The notes: generated by a model from the sequence alone, not told the origin. DNA of 23,359 nt from an uncultured Collinsella sp. (GCA_900752545.1 CAADVS010000076.1:1-23359), one strand, 5' to 3'; shown: positions 14,774-23,097, numbered from the stretch's first letter. Translations and numbers: made by a program.

Positions 14774-15337
14774 ATGCCTACCATTTCTACCGCCGACTTC
14801 AAGAACGGCCTCGGTCTCCGCATCAAGGACAAGGTCTACACCATCGTCGAGTTCCAGCATGTCAAGCCGGGCAAGGGCGGCGCGTTTGTGCGCTACAAGA
14901 CCCGCGACATCAAGAGCGGCCGCGTCGTCGAGAACACCTGCAACGCCGGCACCAAGTTCGAGAGCGTCATGCTCACCACCCGTGAGTTCCAGTACCTCTA
15001 CAACGATGGCGCCGACTACATCTTCATGGACAACGAGACCTATGAGCAGGTTCCCGTTCCCGAGGACATGGTGGGCGAGAACTCCAAGTGGCTGCGCGAG
15101 AACGACATTTGCCAGCTGCTCTTCGCCGACGATGAGCTCATGGGCGTGCCCCCGCCGATGTTCATCGAGACCACCATCGTCCAGACCGACCCGGGCTTTA
15201 AGGGCGACACCGTCCAGGGTTCCACCAAGCCGGCCACGATCGACACCGGCGCTGTCATCCAGGTCCCCATGTACCTCAACGAGGGCGAGGTCATCAAGGT
15301 TGACACCCGCGACGGCAAGTTCGTCTCCCGCGTCTAG
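14774..15337 (+). CDS. efp: Translation elongation factor P
   Basis: The 187-residue three-domain beta-barrel protein rescues ribosomes stalled at polyproline. The conserved loop KPGKGGAF (31-38) has the tip Lys34, the residue that carries the activating modification in many bacteria; no modification gene is in this window. The C-terminal OB domain has the usual TKPATIDTGAVIQVPMYLNEGEVIKVDT sequence character (for example GAVIQVPMYLNEG). AAGAAAGG at 14761-14768 supports ATG 14774. First gene of the long operon. Confidence 0.97.
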   Translation: MPTISTADFKNGLGLRIKDKVYTIVEFQHVKPGKGGAFVRYKTRDIKSGRVVENTCNAGTKFESVMLTTREFQYLYNDGADYIFMDNETYEQVPVPEDMVGENSKWLRENDICQLLFADDELMGVPPPMFIETTIVQTDPGFKGDTVQGSTKPATIDTGAVIQVPMYLNEGEVIKVDTRDGKFVSRV

Positions 15338-15361
15338 CAACCAACTCTTCTAGGAGGACTC

Positions 15362-15724
15362 ATGCCCCAGGAAATCAAGATTGACGGCATCGGCATTTCG
15401 CCCGATGTTCTGACCGCCATCGTCTCGCGCGCCGTGTCGGATGTCGAGGGCATCGCCTCCGTTGGCGTCAAGGACCTTGCCACCAACCTTGTCTCCATGA
15501 TGCTCTCGTCCAAGGCCCCTGCTTCCGAGCCGGCGGTCGAGGCCGAGGTCGTCGGCGACAAGCTCGCACTCACCGTGCGTGTCGTGGTGTTCTTTGGCTA
15601 TCCGTTCAAGAAGCTCGCCGAGGCCGTTCGCGCCGCCGTGGTCGCTGCCATCGATGCTCAGGTGGGCGTCGAGGTCGAGCGCGTTGACGTTTGCATTGAC
15701 GGCCTCGTTTTCCCCAAGGAGTAA
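15362..15724 (+). CDS. Asp23/Gls24 family envelope stress response protein
   Basis: The 120-residue protein shows the Asp23/Gls24 (DUF322) pattern: ISPDVLTAIVSRAVSDVEGI, then LALTVRVVVFFGYPF and a C-terminal VERVDVCIDGLVF strand. Family members such as B. subtilis YqhY, encoded next to nusB as here, associate with the membrane or with lipid metabolism; the role here is unproven. AGGAGG at 15351-15356 precedes ATG 15362. Efp lies 24 nt upstream and nusB starts 3 nt downstream. Confidence 0.85.
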   Translation: MPQEIKIDGIGISPDVLTAIVSRAVSDVEGIASVGVKDLATNLVSMMLSSKAPASEPAVEAEVVGDKLALTVRVVVFFGYPFKKLAEAVRAAVVAAIDAQVGVEVERVDVCIDGLVFPKE

Positions 15725-15727
15725 CCT

Positions 15728-16312
15728 TTGAGCCTTAAGGTTTATCGCGGGCGCACGCTTGCCCGCAGTCAGGCGCTGCAGCTGCTGTTCCAGGCCGAGG
15801 CCACGGACAGCCCGCTCGAGCGCGTCCTCGAGGGCGATTTCCTGATCTCGAAGGGCCCCCTCGACCCCTATGCGCTCGAGCTTTGCCGTGGTGCCTACGA
15901 GCATATTGATCGCATCGACTGTGCCCTGCGCGCCGTCGCCAAGAACTGGGATCTTATGCGCATGCCCGGCGCCGATCGTAATCTGCTGCGTATCGCCGTT
16001 TACGAGATGCGTTTCCTCACCGACGAGGAGGTTTCGGACGCCATCGTGATCAACGAGGCCGTCGAGCTTGCCAAGGCCTATGGCACCGACCAGTCTGCGT
16101 CGTTCGTCAACGGCGTGCTGGGCAAGATCGCTCGCAGTGAGGAGCTGCCGGGTGAGGGCCTGTACCAGGAGCTGCTGGCCGAGGACCGTGCCCGCGAGGA
16201 GGCCCAGGCCGCCGAGGCTGCCGCCAAGGTTGCGGTTGCCCAGGCTGAGGCTGGCGTGCTGGCCGAGGATTCGGACGCCGCCGAGGCTGTTGTCGACTCC
16301 GTCGAGGAGTAG
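15728..16312 (+). CDS. nusB: Transcription antitermination factor NusB with a C-terminal Ala/Glu extension
   Basis: The all-helical RNA-binding protein joins NusE in rRNA antitermination complexes. The core (about 1-140) has the family features ARSQALQLLFQAE, NLLRIAVYEMRFL and INEAVELAKAYGTDQSASFVNGVLGKI. The start is TTG at 15728, six bases after AAGGAG (15716-15721); no better start exists before the conserved ARSQA segment. At 194 residues it is about 50 longer than usual, owing to an Ala/Glu-rich helical or disordered tail. It lies 3 nt after the asp23-like gene and 2 nt before xseB. Confidence 0.93.
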   Translation: MSLKVYRGRTLARSQALQLLFQAEATDSPLERVLEGDFLISKGPLDPYALELCRGAYEHIDRIDCALRAVAKNWDLMRMPGADRNLLRIAVYEMRFLTDEEVSDAIVINEAVELAKAYGTDQSASFVNGVLGKIARSEELPGEGLYQELLAEDRAREEAQAAEAAAKVAVAQAEAGVLAEDSDAAEAVVDSVEE

Positions 16313-16314
16313 CC

Positions 16315-16554
16315 ATGCCAGAGGGTTCCGTCCGCAACTTCGACGAGATCTCGGACCGTCTGGATCAGATCATCGCTACCGTTCGCTCCAAGGATACCTC
16401 TTTGGAGCGTTCACTCGATCTGTTTGACGAAGCGATTGAGCTGGGCTCCCGCGCGGTCGATATGGTCGACAAGTTTGAGTTGACGCCGCGTGAGGCCGAC
16501 AAGCTCGAGCAGGAATACGATGAGGATGCGGCAAACGAATCCCAGGATAGCTAG
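16315..16554 (+). CDS. xseB: Exodeoxyribonuclease VII small subunit
   Basis: The 79-residue helical protein fits XseB: FDEISDRLDQIIATVRSKDTSLERSLDLFDEAIELG, with the usual Glu/Leu spacing (for example LERSLDLFDEAIELG). It binds the large subunit XseA to form exonuclease VII, a single-strand nuclease. GAGGAG at 16304-16309 precedes the ATG. Its partner xseA, often just upstream, is not here or anywhere in the window. Length is normal. Confidence 0.88.
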   Translation: MPEGSVRNFDEISDRLDQIIATVRSKDTSLERSLDLFDEAIELGSRAVDMVDKFELTPREADKLEQEYDEDAANESQDS

Positions 16555-16589
16555 GCCGCATCTCCGGATACGAATGGTTGATGGCATTC

Positions 16590-17393
16590 ATGAAACGCGT
16601 GCGTCTTGATGACGAACTGATTTCACAGGGCATCTGCGCCGATCGCGCGGATGCCCTTCGCACTCTTATGGCCGGCTTGGTCTCGAGTGGCGGTGAGCGC
16701 TTGACTTCGCCGGGCCTTAAGGTGACCTCGGGCCTGCCGCTGCACGTGAAGGGGCGCATTCCCTATGTTGGCCGCGGCGGTCTTAAGCTCGAAGGCGCAC
16801 TTGATGCGTTTGGCATCAATCCGACGGGCCTTGCCTGTCTGGATGTGGGCTGCTCTACCGGCGGCTTTACCGATTGCCTGCTCAAGCGCGGAGCTGCGAC
16901 CGTTGTCTCGGTGGACGTGGGTCGCGCCCAGTTCGATTGGTCGCTGCGCCAAGACGATCGCGTGACGCTGCATGAGCGCACAAACGTGACGCAGCTGCCT
17001 GAGCTTGGCTATGCCGGCGTCATCGACCTGGCTGTGTGTGATGTCTCGTTTACCAGCATCGCGAACATTATCGATGCGGTACTGGCGTGCCTGGCTCCTA
17101 CGGGTGCATTCTGCACGCTCGTAAAGCCGCAGTTTGAGGCTCCGGCGGCGCTGGTGGGCGAGGGCGGCATTGTGACCGATCCCGCCGTGCGCCGCGATAC
17201 ACTTGTTGCGGCAGTTGAACTCTTTGCTGCCAAGGGGCTGTTCCCGGTCGATGTGTGCGTGTCACCCATTCATGGTGCCAAGGGCAACGTTGAGTTTTTC
17301 CTGTACGGTACGAGATTTGACCCCGGCGACCGCTCGCAAGACGAGCTGCAATCCCAGGTATCGGTTTTGAGCGAGAAAGCTGCAACGCTATGA
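16590..17393 (+). CDS. tlyA: TlyA family rRNA (cytidine-2'-O)-methyltransferase
   Basis: The 267-residue protein has an N-terminal S4 RNA-binding domain (about 1-60) and a FtsJ-like Rossmann methyltransferase domain. Visible are RGGLKLEGAL (catalytic Lys), the SAM loop LDVGCSTGGFTDCLL, CDVSFTS (Asp), LVKPQFEA (Lys) and GNVEFFL (Glu), the K-D-K-E tetrad. TlyA enzymes methylate 16S and 23S rRNA and affect capreomycin sensitivity; which site is used here is unknown. In-frame starts also exist at ATG 16581 and TTG 16578; I favour 16590 (MKRVRLDDEL) for similarity to family N-termini, but no clear ribosome binding site decides. The stop overlaps nadK (ATGA). Confidence 0.92.
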   Translation: MKRVRLDDELISQGICADRADALRTLMAGLVSSGGERLTSPGLKVTSGLPLHVKGRIPYVGRGGLKLEGALDAFGINPTGLACLDVGCSTGGFTDCLLKRGAATVVSVDVGRAQFDWSLRQDDRVTLHERTNVTQLPELGYAGVIDLAVCDVSFTSIANIIDAVLACLAPTGAFCTLVKPQFEAPAALVGEGGIVTDPAVRRDTLVAAVELFAAKGLFPVDVCVSPIHGAKGNVEFFLYGTRFDPGDRSQDELQSQVSVLSEKAATL

Positions 17394-18250
17394 AGGTCTT
17401 TCTGGTTCCCAATTACTACAAGCAAGAGGCGGTCGAGAGCGGCCTGATGCTCGAGCTTTGGCTGACTCGCCAGGGCTATGAGGTCGCATGGGCTGCCGAC
17501 CAGCGATCCAAGATTCAGAGCACGCCTGATATTGACGGCTCCGATCTGGTCATTACGCTCGGCGGCGACGGCACGTTGCTGCGCGCTGCCCGCATCCTCA
17601 ACCATCGCGAGATTCCTATCCTCGGTCTTTCCTATGGTCACCTGGGCTTTTTAACTGCTGCGAGTCCCGAGGAGCGCGACATTCTGCAGGTCGTGAGTGA
17701 CGCCCTGTCCGGCGAGCTGCATGTGAGCCGTCGCGCTACCATCGCTGCGGACATCGTGTCCGTGCGCGAAGACGGTACGAAGGATGTCGTGCGCACATTC
17801 GCCCTCAACGACATGGCGCTTACCCGCGGTCCGCTGTCCGATATGGTCGAGTTCGACATCACGGTGTCCGGCCATCATATCGACCGCCTGCGTGGCGACG
17901 GCGTGGTCGTGTCCACGGCGACTGGTTCTACGGGTTACGCGCTCAGTGCCGGTGGCCCCATCGTGAGCCCCGACTATACGGGCATGGTCTGCGTACCCAT
18001 TGCGCCGCACACCATTCAGGCTCGTGCCTTTTTGACCTCGCCGAGTGATGTCGTCGAAATCTTTATGTCCGATGATCGCCCGAGCGTTCCGGCGATCGCT
18101 ATCGATGGACAGTTTATTACCTGCGATGGCACCGTTGAGAGCGTGGCGGTGCGCCGCGGGCCCGGAGATGTGTTGCTGCTGGATTACGGCCCCGAGAGCT
18201 TCTATAACTCGGTGAGCCGCGTATTCTACGGAGTCCGTCATGATCGATGA
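17390..18250 (+). CDS. nadK: NAD(+)/NADH kinase
   Basis: The 286-residue cytoplasmic enzyme makes NADP from NAD. It has GGDGTLLRAAR (Gly58-Gly59-Asp60-Gly61-Thr62), the substrate motif LNDMALTRG (usually NE; ND here), and the GDGVVVSTATGSTGYALSAGGP signature (for example STATGSTGYALSAGG). The start overlaps tlyA by 4 nt and the end overlaps recN by 11 nt. The tlyA-nadK-recN order is common in Gram-positive bacteria. Confidence 0.96.
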   Translation: MKVFLVPNYYKQEAVESGLMLELWLTRQGYEVAWAADQRSKIQSTPDIDGSDLVITLGGDGTLLRAARILNHREIPILGLSYGHLGFLTAASPEERDILQVVSDALSGELHVSRRATIAADIVSVREDGTKDVVRTFALNDMALTRGPLSDMVEFDITVSGHHIDRLRGDGVVVSTATGSTGYALSAGGPIVSPDYTGMVCVPIAPHTIQARAFLTSPSDVVEIFMSDDRPSVPAIAIDGQFITCDGTVESVAVRRGPGDVLLLDYGPESFYNSVSRVFYGVRHDR

Positions 18251-19868
18251 GCTGCAGGTTTATAACATTGCACTCATTCGCGAGGCGACGCTGGTGCCGA
18301 GTGCCGGCCTGACTGTCCTGACTGGCGAGACTGGCGCCGGCAAGACCGCGCTGCTCTCGGCCCTCAAGCTTATTTTGGGCGAGCGTGCGGATTCGTCGAC
18401 GGTGCGCGAGGGCGAGGCACTGGCGAGCGTCGAGGCGCGACTCTTCGACGGGCCGCACGACACGGAGGGGTTCACCGTACAGCGCAGCCTTTCTGCCGAG
18501 GGCCGCAGCCGCGTGAAGATTGACGGTCGCATTGCCAGTGTGCGCGAGCTTTCGGAGCGCGTCGGCGTGATGATGGATCTGTGCGGCCAGCACGAGCACC
18601 AGCGCTTGCTCGATCCGGCGCATCACGTTGCGATGGTCGATGCCTGGGCGGGACGCTCTGCGTTTGAGGCGCTCGAGCACTACCGTGCTTGCTTTAAAGC
18701 CTCGCGCGCGGCTGCCAAGGAGGTCCGTCGCGTCGAGGAGGCCTCACGTGCGCGGGGGAGTCGCGTCGAGGAGGCGCGCTTTGCGCTCGAGCGCATCGGC
18801 GAGGTCGACCCCAAACCGGGCGAGTATGAGGAACTCGAGGAACTGCTGCCGCGCTCCGAACATGCCGAGGTACTGGTTGCCACAGCTAACGATGCCCATG
18901 CATCGCTTGCCTCCGAAGGGGGAGCGCTCGACGCCGTGAACAGCGCCGTGGCAGAACTTTCCCGAATGGCTACCGTCGATCGCAAACTGGGCGACATTGC
19001 CGATGCGCTTTCGGATGCCTGTATCTCCCTTGAGGATTGCGCGAACGAGCTTCGTACCTATCGCGATGGCGTCGCCTTCGACCCGCGCGAGCTCGCACGC
19101 ATGCGTGAGCGATATTCCGACCTCAAGGGCCTGTTGCGTCAGTGGGGTCCCACCATGGACGATGTTTTTGCCATGCGCGATCGCTCGCAAGAGCTGCTGT
19201 CCCTGGTCGATGATGGCGATGAGCAGATCAAAAAGGCGCGTGAGGCACTCGGGAGCGCCGAGCGCGAGTTGTTTGCCGCTGCCAAGGCACTTAAGCGCGC
19301 ACGCAATACGGCGGCCCCGCGCTTCTGCCACGAGGTTGGCCGCCAGATGGCGCGCTTGGAGATGGGTAGTGCCGAGCTCGTCTGGGAGTCGCGCGATCTT
19401 CCCCGTGCTGAGTGGACGCCCATTGGTCCTTCGAGCTACGAGCTGCTATACCGCAGCGGTGCCGGCTTGACGCCACGTCCCCTGCGCCGCATTGCGTCGG
19501 GCGGCGAGCTCAGCCGCGTCATGCTTGCAAGCAAGGTTGTCCTCGGTAACGCGGACGGTGCCGATACGCTGGTGTTTGACGAGGTCGATGCTGGTGTCGG
19601 TGGCTCCACTGCGCGTGCGCTCGCGGGCGTGCTGGCAGATCTCGCCTCTACGCATCAGGTGATTGTCGTAACCCACTTGGCGCAGGTCGCCGTCATGGCT
19701 GACAAGCATTACGTCGTCAGCAAGGAACCGGGCGATGTTCCCCAGACGCATTTGGACGAGGTAACCGGTGAAGCGCGTACCGCCGAGATCGCCCGCATGT
19801 TGAGCGGCGATCAGTCCGAGGCAAGCCTGGCGCACGCCAAGCAGATGCTCGAAGAAGCTCGAGGTTAG
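18240..19868 (+). CDS. recN: DNA repair protein RecN
   Basis: The 542-residue SMC-like ATPase is recruited to DNA breaks. Residues 1-45 include ELQVYNIALI and Walker A GETGAGKT (29-36); most homologues have Ser where this has the final Thr. A QHEHQRLLDP segment follows, then a coiled-coil middle (about 150-370), then the ABC signature IASGGELSRVM and Walker B TLVFDEVDAGVGG, with VTHLAQVAVMAD near the end. It overlaps nadK by 11 nt, with GGAG at about 18230-18233. Last gene of the operon; length is normal. Confidence 0.96.
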   Translation: MIDELQVYNIALIREATLVPSAGLTVLTGETGAGKTALLSALKLILGERADSSTVREGEALASVEARLFDGPHDTEGFTVQRSLSAEGRSRVKIDGRIASVRELSERVGVMMDLCGQHEHQRLLDPAHHVAMVDAWAGRSAFEALEHYRACFKASRAAAKEVRRVEEASRARGSRVEEARFALERIGEVDPKPGEYEELEELLPRSEHAEVLVATANDAHASLASEGGALDAVNSAVAELSRMATVDRKLGDIADALSDACISLEDCANELRTYRDGVAFDPRELARMRERYSDLKGLLRQWGPTMDDVFAMRDRSQELLSLVDDGDEQIKKAREALGSAERELFAAAKALKRARNTAAPRFCHEVGRQMARLEMGSAELVWESRDLPRAEWTPIGPSSYELLYRSGAGLTPRPLRRIASGGELSRVMLASKVVLGNADGADTLVFDEVDAGVGGSTARALAGVLADLASTHQVIVVTHLAQVAVMADKHYVVSKEPGDVPQTHLDEVTGEARTAEIARMLSGDQSEASLAHAKQMLEEARG

Positions 19869-19885
19869 GCCGTATCAGCGGTGTT

Positions 19886-19918
19886 GGTGGGACAAAATAG
19901 ACTGAATTTTTTGTCCCA
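19886..19918 (+). terminator. Bidirectional hairpin between convergent recN and the RpiR gene
   Basis: GTGGGACAAAA (19886-19896) pairs perfectly with TTTTGTCCCAC (19908-19918) around an 11-nt loop. It sits between two convergent stops and could end transcription from both sides, although the T-run lies inside the arm rather than after it. A half copy occurs at 3277-3287, so it may also be a dispersed repeat. Confidence 0.6.
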
Positions 19919-19927
19919 CTTCGCGTT

Positions 19928-20785
19928 TTACTCAACGACCTTATCCGGCTGGATGAGCTCCTCGTAGTAGCTGATATGCTCACGCGCGTCTTCAATCTCG
20001 GGCAGCAGGAAGTTGTAGATGACTTCGATGATCATCGTGGCACTGATCTTGGAGAACGCAAAGTCGCCTGTCGTCAGCAGCGCTTCGTGGTTGACGGTAT
20101 TAAAAGTGTAGTCTGCCAGGCGCGCGAGTGGGGATTTGCTGTCACTGCTGATGACGACTACGGTTGCGCCGCAGTTGCGAGCCGCTTTTGCCATGCGATT
20201 CAATCGGCGCGATTTGCCGGAGTTTGAGATTAGCACGATAACGTCACCCGGGCGTAACGTGAGCGCAAAGCCGATTGATGTCTCGCTAATGGCGCTCGCC
20301 ATGCAGCGCAGGCCCAGCTGCGAAAACTTAAACGTCGCATCGAGCGCGACTGCGTTCGTATTGCCCACAGCTGCAAACTCAATAACCCCTGCATGCTTAA
20401 GGGCATGCACAACAGCCGCCAGCGTATCGTGGTCGATCCCGTCGATAGTCGCATTAAGCTCGCTCACCTTGGCAGCCAGGATGTTCTTGAGGCTCTGCTC
20501 CATATTGTCGAGCGAGACCTCGTCAGTCAGGCCCTCGTTACGCTGGCTTTCCAAATCCCTCGCCAACGAAAACTGAAAGCTGCGGAAGCTACCAAAGCCA
20601 AGCTTGCGGCAGAAGCGCGAAACGGTCGCCTCGGACGTGGCGGCGGCGCGCGAGAGCTGAGCGGCCGTGAGGCGTGGCGCCTCGGACTGGTGCTCCAATA
20701 TATAGTCGACAATGCGCTGCTCGGACTCGCTGTATCCCTGATGGGTGCTAATGAGGGAAAGTGCGCTCTTGCTACTATCGGTCAT
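19928..20785 (-). CDS. MurR/RpiR family transcriptional regulator
   Basis: The 285-residue DNA-binding regulator has an N-terminal helix-turn-helix (about 1-80, with LTAAQLSRAAATSEATVSRF and CRKLGFGSF) and a C-terminal SIS sugar-phosphate domain (about 110-260, with VIVLISNSGKSRRL and VVVISSDSKSPLARLAD). Such proteins sense phosphosugars and regulate uptake or amino-sugar catabolism genes. It is divergent from the fructose-type PTS gene, which it probably controls. Start: the minus-strand ATG at 20785 follows AGGAG by six bases; an in-frame start at 20833 is further upstream with no good site. Effector unknown; repressor or activator cannot be decided. Confidence 0.9.
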   Translation of the reverse strand: MTDSSKSALSLISTHQGYSESEQRIVDYILEHQSEAPRLTAAQLSRAAATSEATVSRFCRKLGFGSFRSFQFSLARDLESQRNEGLTDEVSLDNMEQSLKNILAAKVSELNATIDGIDHDTLAAVVHALKHAGVIEFAAVGNTNAVALDATFKFSQLGLRCMASAISETSIGFALTLRPGDVIVLISNSGKSRRLNRMAKAARNCGATVVVISSDSKSPLARLADYTFNTVNHEALLTTGDFAFSKISATMIIEVIYNFLLPEIEDAREHISYYEELIQPDKVVE

Positions 20786-20833
20786 GGATGGCTCCTGGTT
20801 GGCATGAAAATCTAATTTGATTCGCAATGCCAT

Positions 20834-20839
20834 AGTATA
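20834..20839 (-). promoter_or_regulatory. -10 box for the RpiR-family gene
   Basis: TATACT on the minus strand lies 48 nt upstream of the ATG. No strong -35 is seen at 16-18 nt. The leader would be about 40 nt. Confidence 0.4.
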
Positions 20840-20867
20840 CGGGCATTTTCAATTACAAGATACACCT

Positions 20868-20894
20868 TGCCGTTTCAAGTGTTGATGGTAAACT
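20868..20894 (+). promoter_or_regulatory. Candidate promoter for the PTS gene
   Basis: TGGTAAACT (20886-20894) looks like an extended -10 (TG-n-TAAACT), with TTGCCG (20868-20873) 15 nt upstream. Predicted start near 20901 gives a 157-nt leader. The -10 overlaps half of a GTAAAC/GTTTAC inverted repeat (20888-20893 and 20905-20910). Confidence 0.4.
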
Positions 20895-20932
20895 TTCACC
20901 TACCGTTTACGGTTATGAAAGAACCTTTCACC
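20893..20932 (+). promoter_or_regulatory. Candidate operator region for the RpiR-family regulator
   Basis: TGAAAG-AAC-CTTTCA (20916-20930) is a perfect 6-bp palindrome, a shape typical of regulator sites. CTTTCACC occurs at both 20893-20900 and 20925-20932, exactly 32 bp apart, about three helical turns; CTTTCA recurs at 20979-20984. It overlaps or follows the predicted PTS start site, so binding would fit repression. Confidence 0.5.
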
Positions 20933-20995
20933 GGAGATTTGCACCTTAGCTCTTCTCACGCGGACGGTAGGTTGGTATCTTTCAGTTGTGGAAAA

Positions 20996-21036
20996 ACGCG
21001 CATCGAAGCGCGTGTAGGGGAGCGCCCGCGGGCGCT
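20996..21036 (+). promoter_or_regulatory. Two adjacent hairpins just upstream of the PTS ribosome binding site
   Basis: ACGCGC/GCGCGT (20996-21001 with 21008-21013) and the perfect 16-nt palindrome AGCGCCCGCGGGCGCT (21021-21036) lie in the PTS leader. The second ends 9 nt before the AAGGAGG at 21046-21052. Neither has a T-run. They could influence translation or mRNA decay. Confidence 0.5.
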
Positions 21037-21057
21037 GTACTCAAGAAGGAGGGACAC

Positions 21058-23061
21058 ATGGCTAAGTTTGACATCATCGCCGCCACCGGTTGCCCGACCG
21101 GCATTGCGCACACCTTCATGGCGAAGGAGGCGCTGGAGAAGGCAGCTGCCGAGCGCGGTCTGACCATTAAGGTCGAGACTCATGGCCAGGTCGGTGTCGA
21201 GAACGAGCTCACCAAGAGTGAGATCGCTGGCGCCAAGGCCGTCGTCGTCGCAGCCGATAAGGATGTCCAGGCCGAGCGTTTCGCCGGCAAGCCCATGGTT
21301 TCCGTTGGTGTTTCCAAGGCCCTGTCCGTCGAGGCCGCCGGAAAGCTGATCGACCGCGCGCTCGCCGCCAAGGGCGACGACACGGTTGCCGCTGCCGCCG
21401 ATGTCGAGGACGAGGTCGAGGAGAAGGAGTCCATCGGTCACGTCATCTACAAGCACCTCATGAACGGCGTCAGCCACATGCTGGTCTTCGTCGTTGCCGG
21501 TGGTGTTCTGACCGCCATTTCGTTCCTGTGGGGCATCACGTCCTTTGATTCGACGGCTGCCGACTACAACAGCTTTGCCGCGATGCTCAAGATTATCGGC
21601 GGTATCGCCATGAACCTCATGGTTCCGGTGCTCTCCGCCTACATCGCCGAGTCTATCGGCAAGCGCCCGGCGCTCGTCCCCGGCTTTGTTGCCGGTATGA
21701 TTGCCATCCAGGGTCTTCCCATCAACGCCGATACCGGCATGATCGACGCTGGAGGCTCGGGTGTGGGCTTCGGCTTCCTGGGCGGCATCGTCGGCGGCTT
21801 CCTCGCTGGCTATGTCATCCTGCTGCTCGAGAAGGCTTTCTCTAAAATTCCCGCGAGCCTTAATGGCCTGAAGGCAATCTTCCTGTATCCGCTGTGCTCT
21901 ACCGCCATCGTCGGCCTGGTCATGCTCGGTATTTCCGGCCCCATGGCTGCCATTAACCAGGGCATGATGGATTTCCTGCAGAGCCTCGGTAACTCCGGTC
22001 CGGTGATCCTTGGCCTGGCCATCGGCTGCATGTGCGCCTTTGATATGGGCGGCCCGGTCAACAAGGCTGCTTACGCTACTGGCACCTTCCTGCTCGGTAC
22101 CGCTCTCGAAGCTGGCGTCGGCACCGAGACCTACAACTTCGGCACCAACTTCATGGCTGCCGTCTCCGCCGCTTGCATCGTTCCGCCGCTGATCACCACC
22201 TTCGCCGTCGTTGTCGGCAAGAAGTACTTCAGCCAGGAGGATCATGACGCCGGTGTCGTCAACCTTATCCTTGGTTGCACCCACATCACCGAGGGCGCCA
22301 TTCCGTTCATGACCAAGAACATCTGGCCCGTCATGCCCATCATGATGCTCGGTTCCTCTATCGCTTCGATCCTGACCATTATGTTCAACGTTCACGATCC
22401 GGCGCCTCACGGTGGCTTCCTGGTCCTGCCCGTTGTCGAGAACGGTCCGCTGTGGGTCCTCGCGATCCTCATCGGCGCTGTGGTCGGTGGCATCCTGTTC
22501 GTGGCCTTCAAGAAGTACGACTTCGAGAAGAACCAGAAGGCCGCTCCTGCAGCCAAGCCCGTTGAGGCCCCCAAGGCCGCTGTCGTCGAGGCCCCCAAGG
22601 CCGAGGCTGCCGACTTCGTGAAGGTCGAGAATGTCTTTGTCGCCGAGGACTTCGCTTCTCGTGACGAGGCTCTGAGCTTCGTTTCCAACCAGGCCGTCAA
22701 GGCCGGTATCGCAAGCGACGCCGACGCCGTGATGAACGCCTTCCTGGCCCGCGAGGCCGAGGGTACCACGGGCATGATGGAGGGCTTCGCCATCCCGCAT
22801 GCCAAGTCCGACGCCATTACCGAGGCTGCCGTCATCGTCGTCAAGGACGAGTCCGGTGTGACCGGTTGGGACACCATGGACGGCGCTCCCGTCAACGTGG
22901 CTATCGCTCTGCTTATCCCGGGTGCACAGGCCGGCACCACGCACCTCAAGATCCTGTCCAAGGTTGCCGAGGCGCTCATGGACGAGGACTTCCGTGCCAC
23001 CGTCAAGGGTTCCACCGACGCCGCCGAGATCGCCAAGACGATCAATGCCCGCCTGGTCTAA
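21058..23061 (+). CDS. PTS fructose-type transporter subunit EIIBCA
   Basis: The 667-residue permease imports and phosphorylates a fructose-like sugar, using phosphate from HPr. Domains in order: EIIB (about 1-100) with phospho-Cys12 in ATGCPTGIAHTFMA; a membrane EIIC (about 125-485) with the family segments AIGCMCAFDMGGPVNKAAYA and CTHITEGAIPF; an Ala/Pro/Lys/Glu-rich linker (about 495-520); and EIIA (about 525-667) with phospho-His581 in GFAIPHAKSDA. AAGGAGG at 21046-21052 fixes ATG 21058. Only one EIIB is present, with no HPr-like domain. No 1-phosphofructokinase gene is near; substrate could be fructose or a related hexose such as mannose. Probably controlled by the divergent RpiR-type protein. 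Confidence 0.94.
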   Translation: MAKFDIIAATGCPTGIAHTFMAKEALEKAAAERGLTIKVETHGQVGVENELTKSEIAGAKAVVVAADKDVQAERFAGKPMVSVGVSKALSVEAAGKLIDRALAAKGDDTVAAAADVEDEVEEKESIGHVIYKHLMNGVSHMLVFVVAGGVLTAISFLWGITSFDSTAADYNSFAAMLKIIGGIAMNLMVPVLSAYIAESIGKRPALVPGFVAGMIAIQGLPINADTGMIDAGGSGVGFGFLGGIVGGFLAGYVILLLEKAFSKIPASLNGLKAIFLYPLCSTAIVGLVMLGISGPMAAINQGMMDFLQSLGNSGPVILGLAIGCMCAFDMGGPVNKAAYATGTFLLGTALEAGVGTETYNFGTNFMAAVSAACIVPPLITTFAVVVGKKYFSQEDHDAGVVNLILGCTHITEGAIPFMTKNIWPVMPIMMLGSSIASILTIMFNVHDPAPHGGFLVLPVVENGPLWVLAILIGAVVGGILFVAFKKYDFEKNQKAAPAAKPVEAPKAAVVEAPKAEAADFVKVENVFVAEDFASRDEALSFVSNQAVKAGIASDADAVMNAFLAREAEGTTGMMEGFAIPHAKSDAITEAAVIVVKDESGVTGWDTMDGAPVNVAIALLIPGAQAGTTHLKILSKVAEALMDEDFRATVKGSTDAAEIAKTINARLV

Positions 23062-23097
23062 TCCCGCAACACGTGAATACCATCGCCACCTGTATAT

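Noticed and set aside
20915..21163. Plus-strand frame starting at ATG 20915 in the PTS leader
   Set aside because: It runs through the operator, hairpins and into EIIB in another frame, with no ribosome binding site and no recognisable product.
20956..22944. 662-codon open frame antisense to the PTS gene
   Set aside because: Shadow of the EIIBCA coding sequence; Gly/Asp/His-rich translation without domains.
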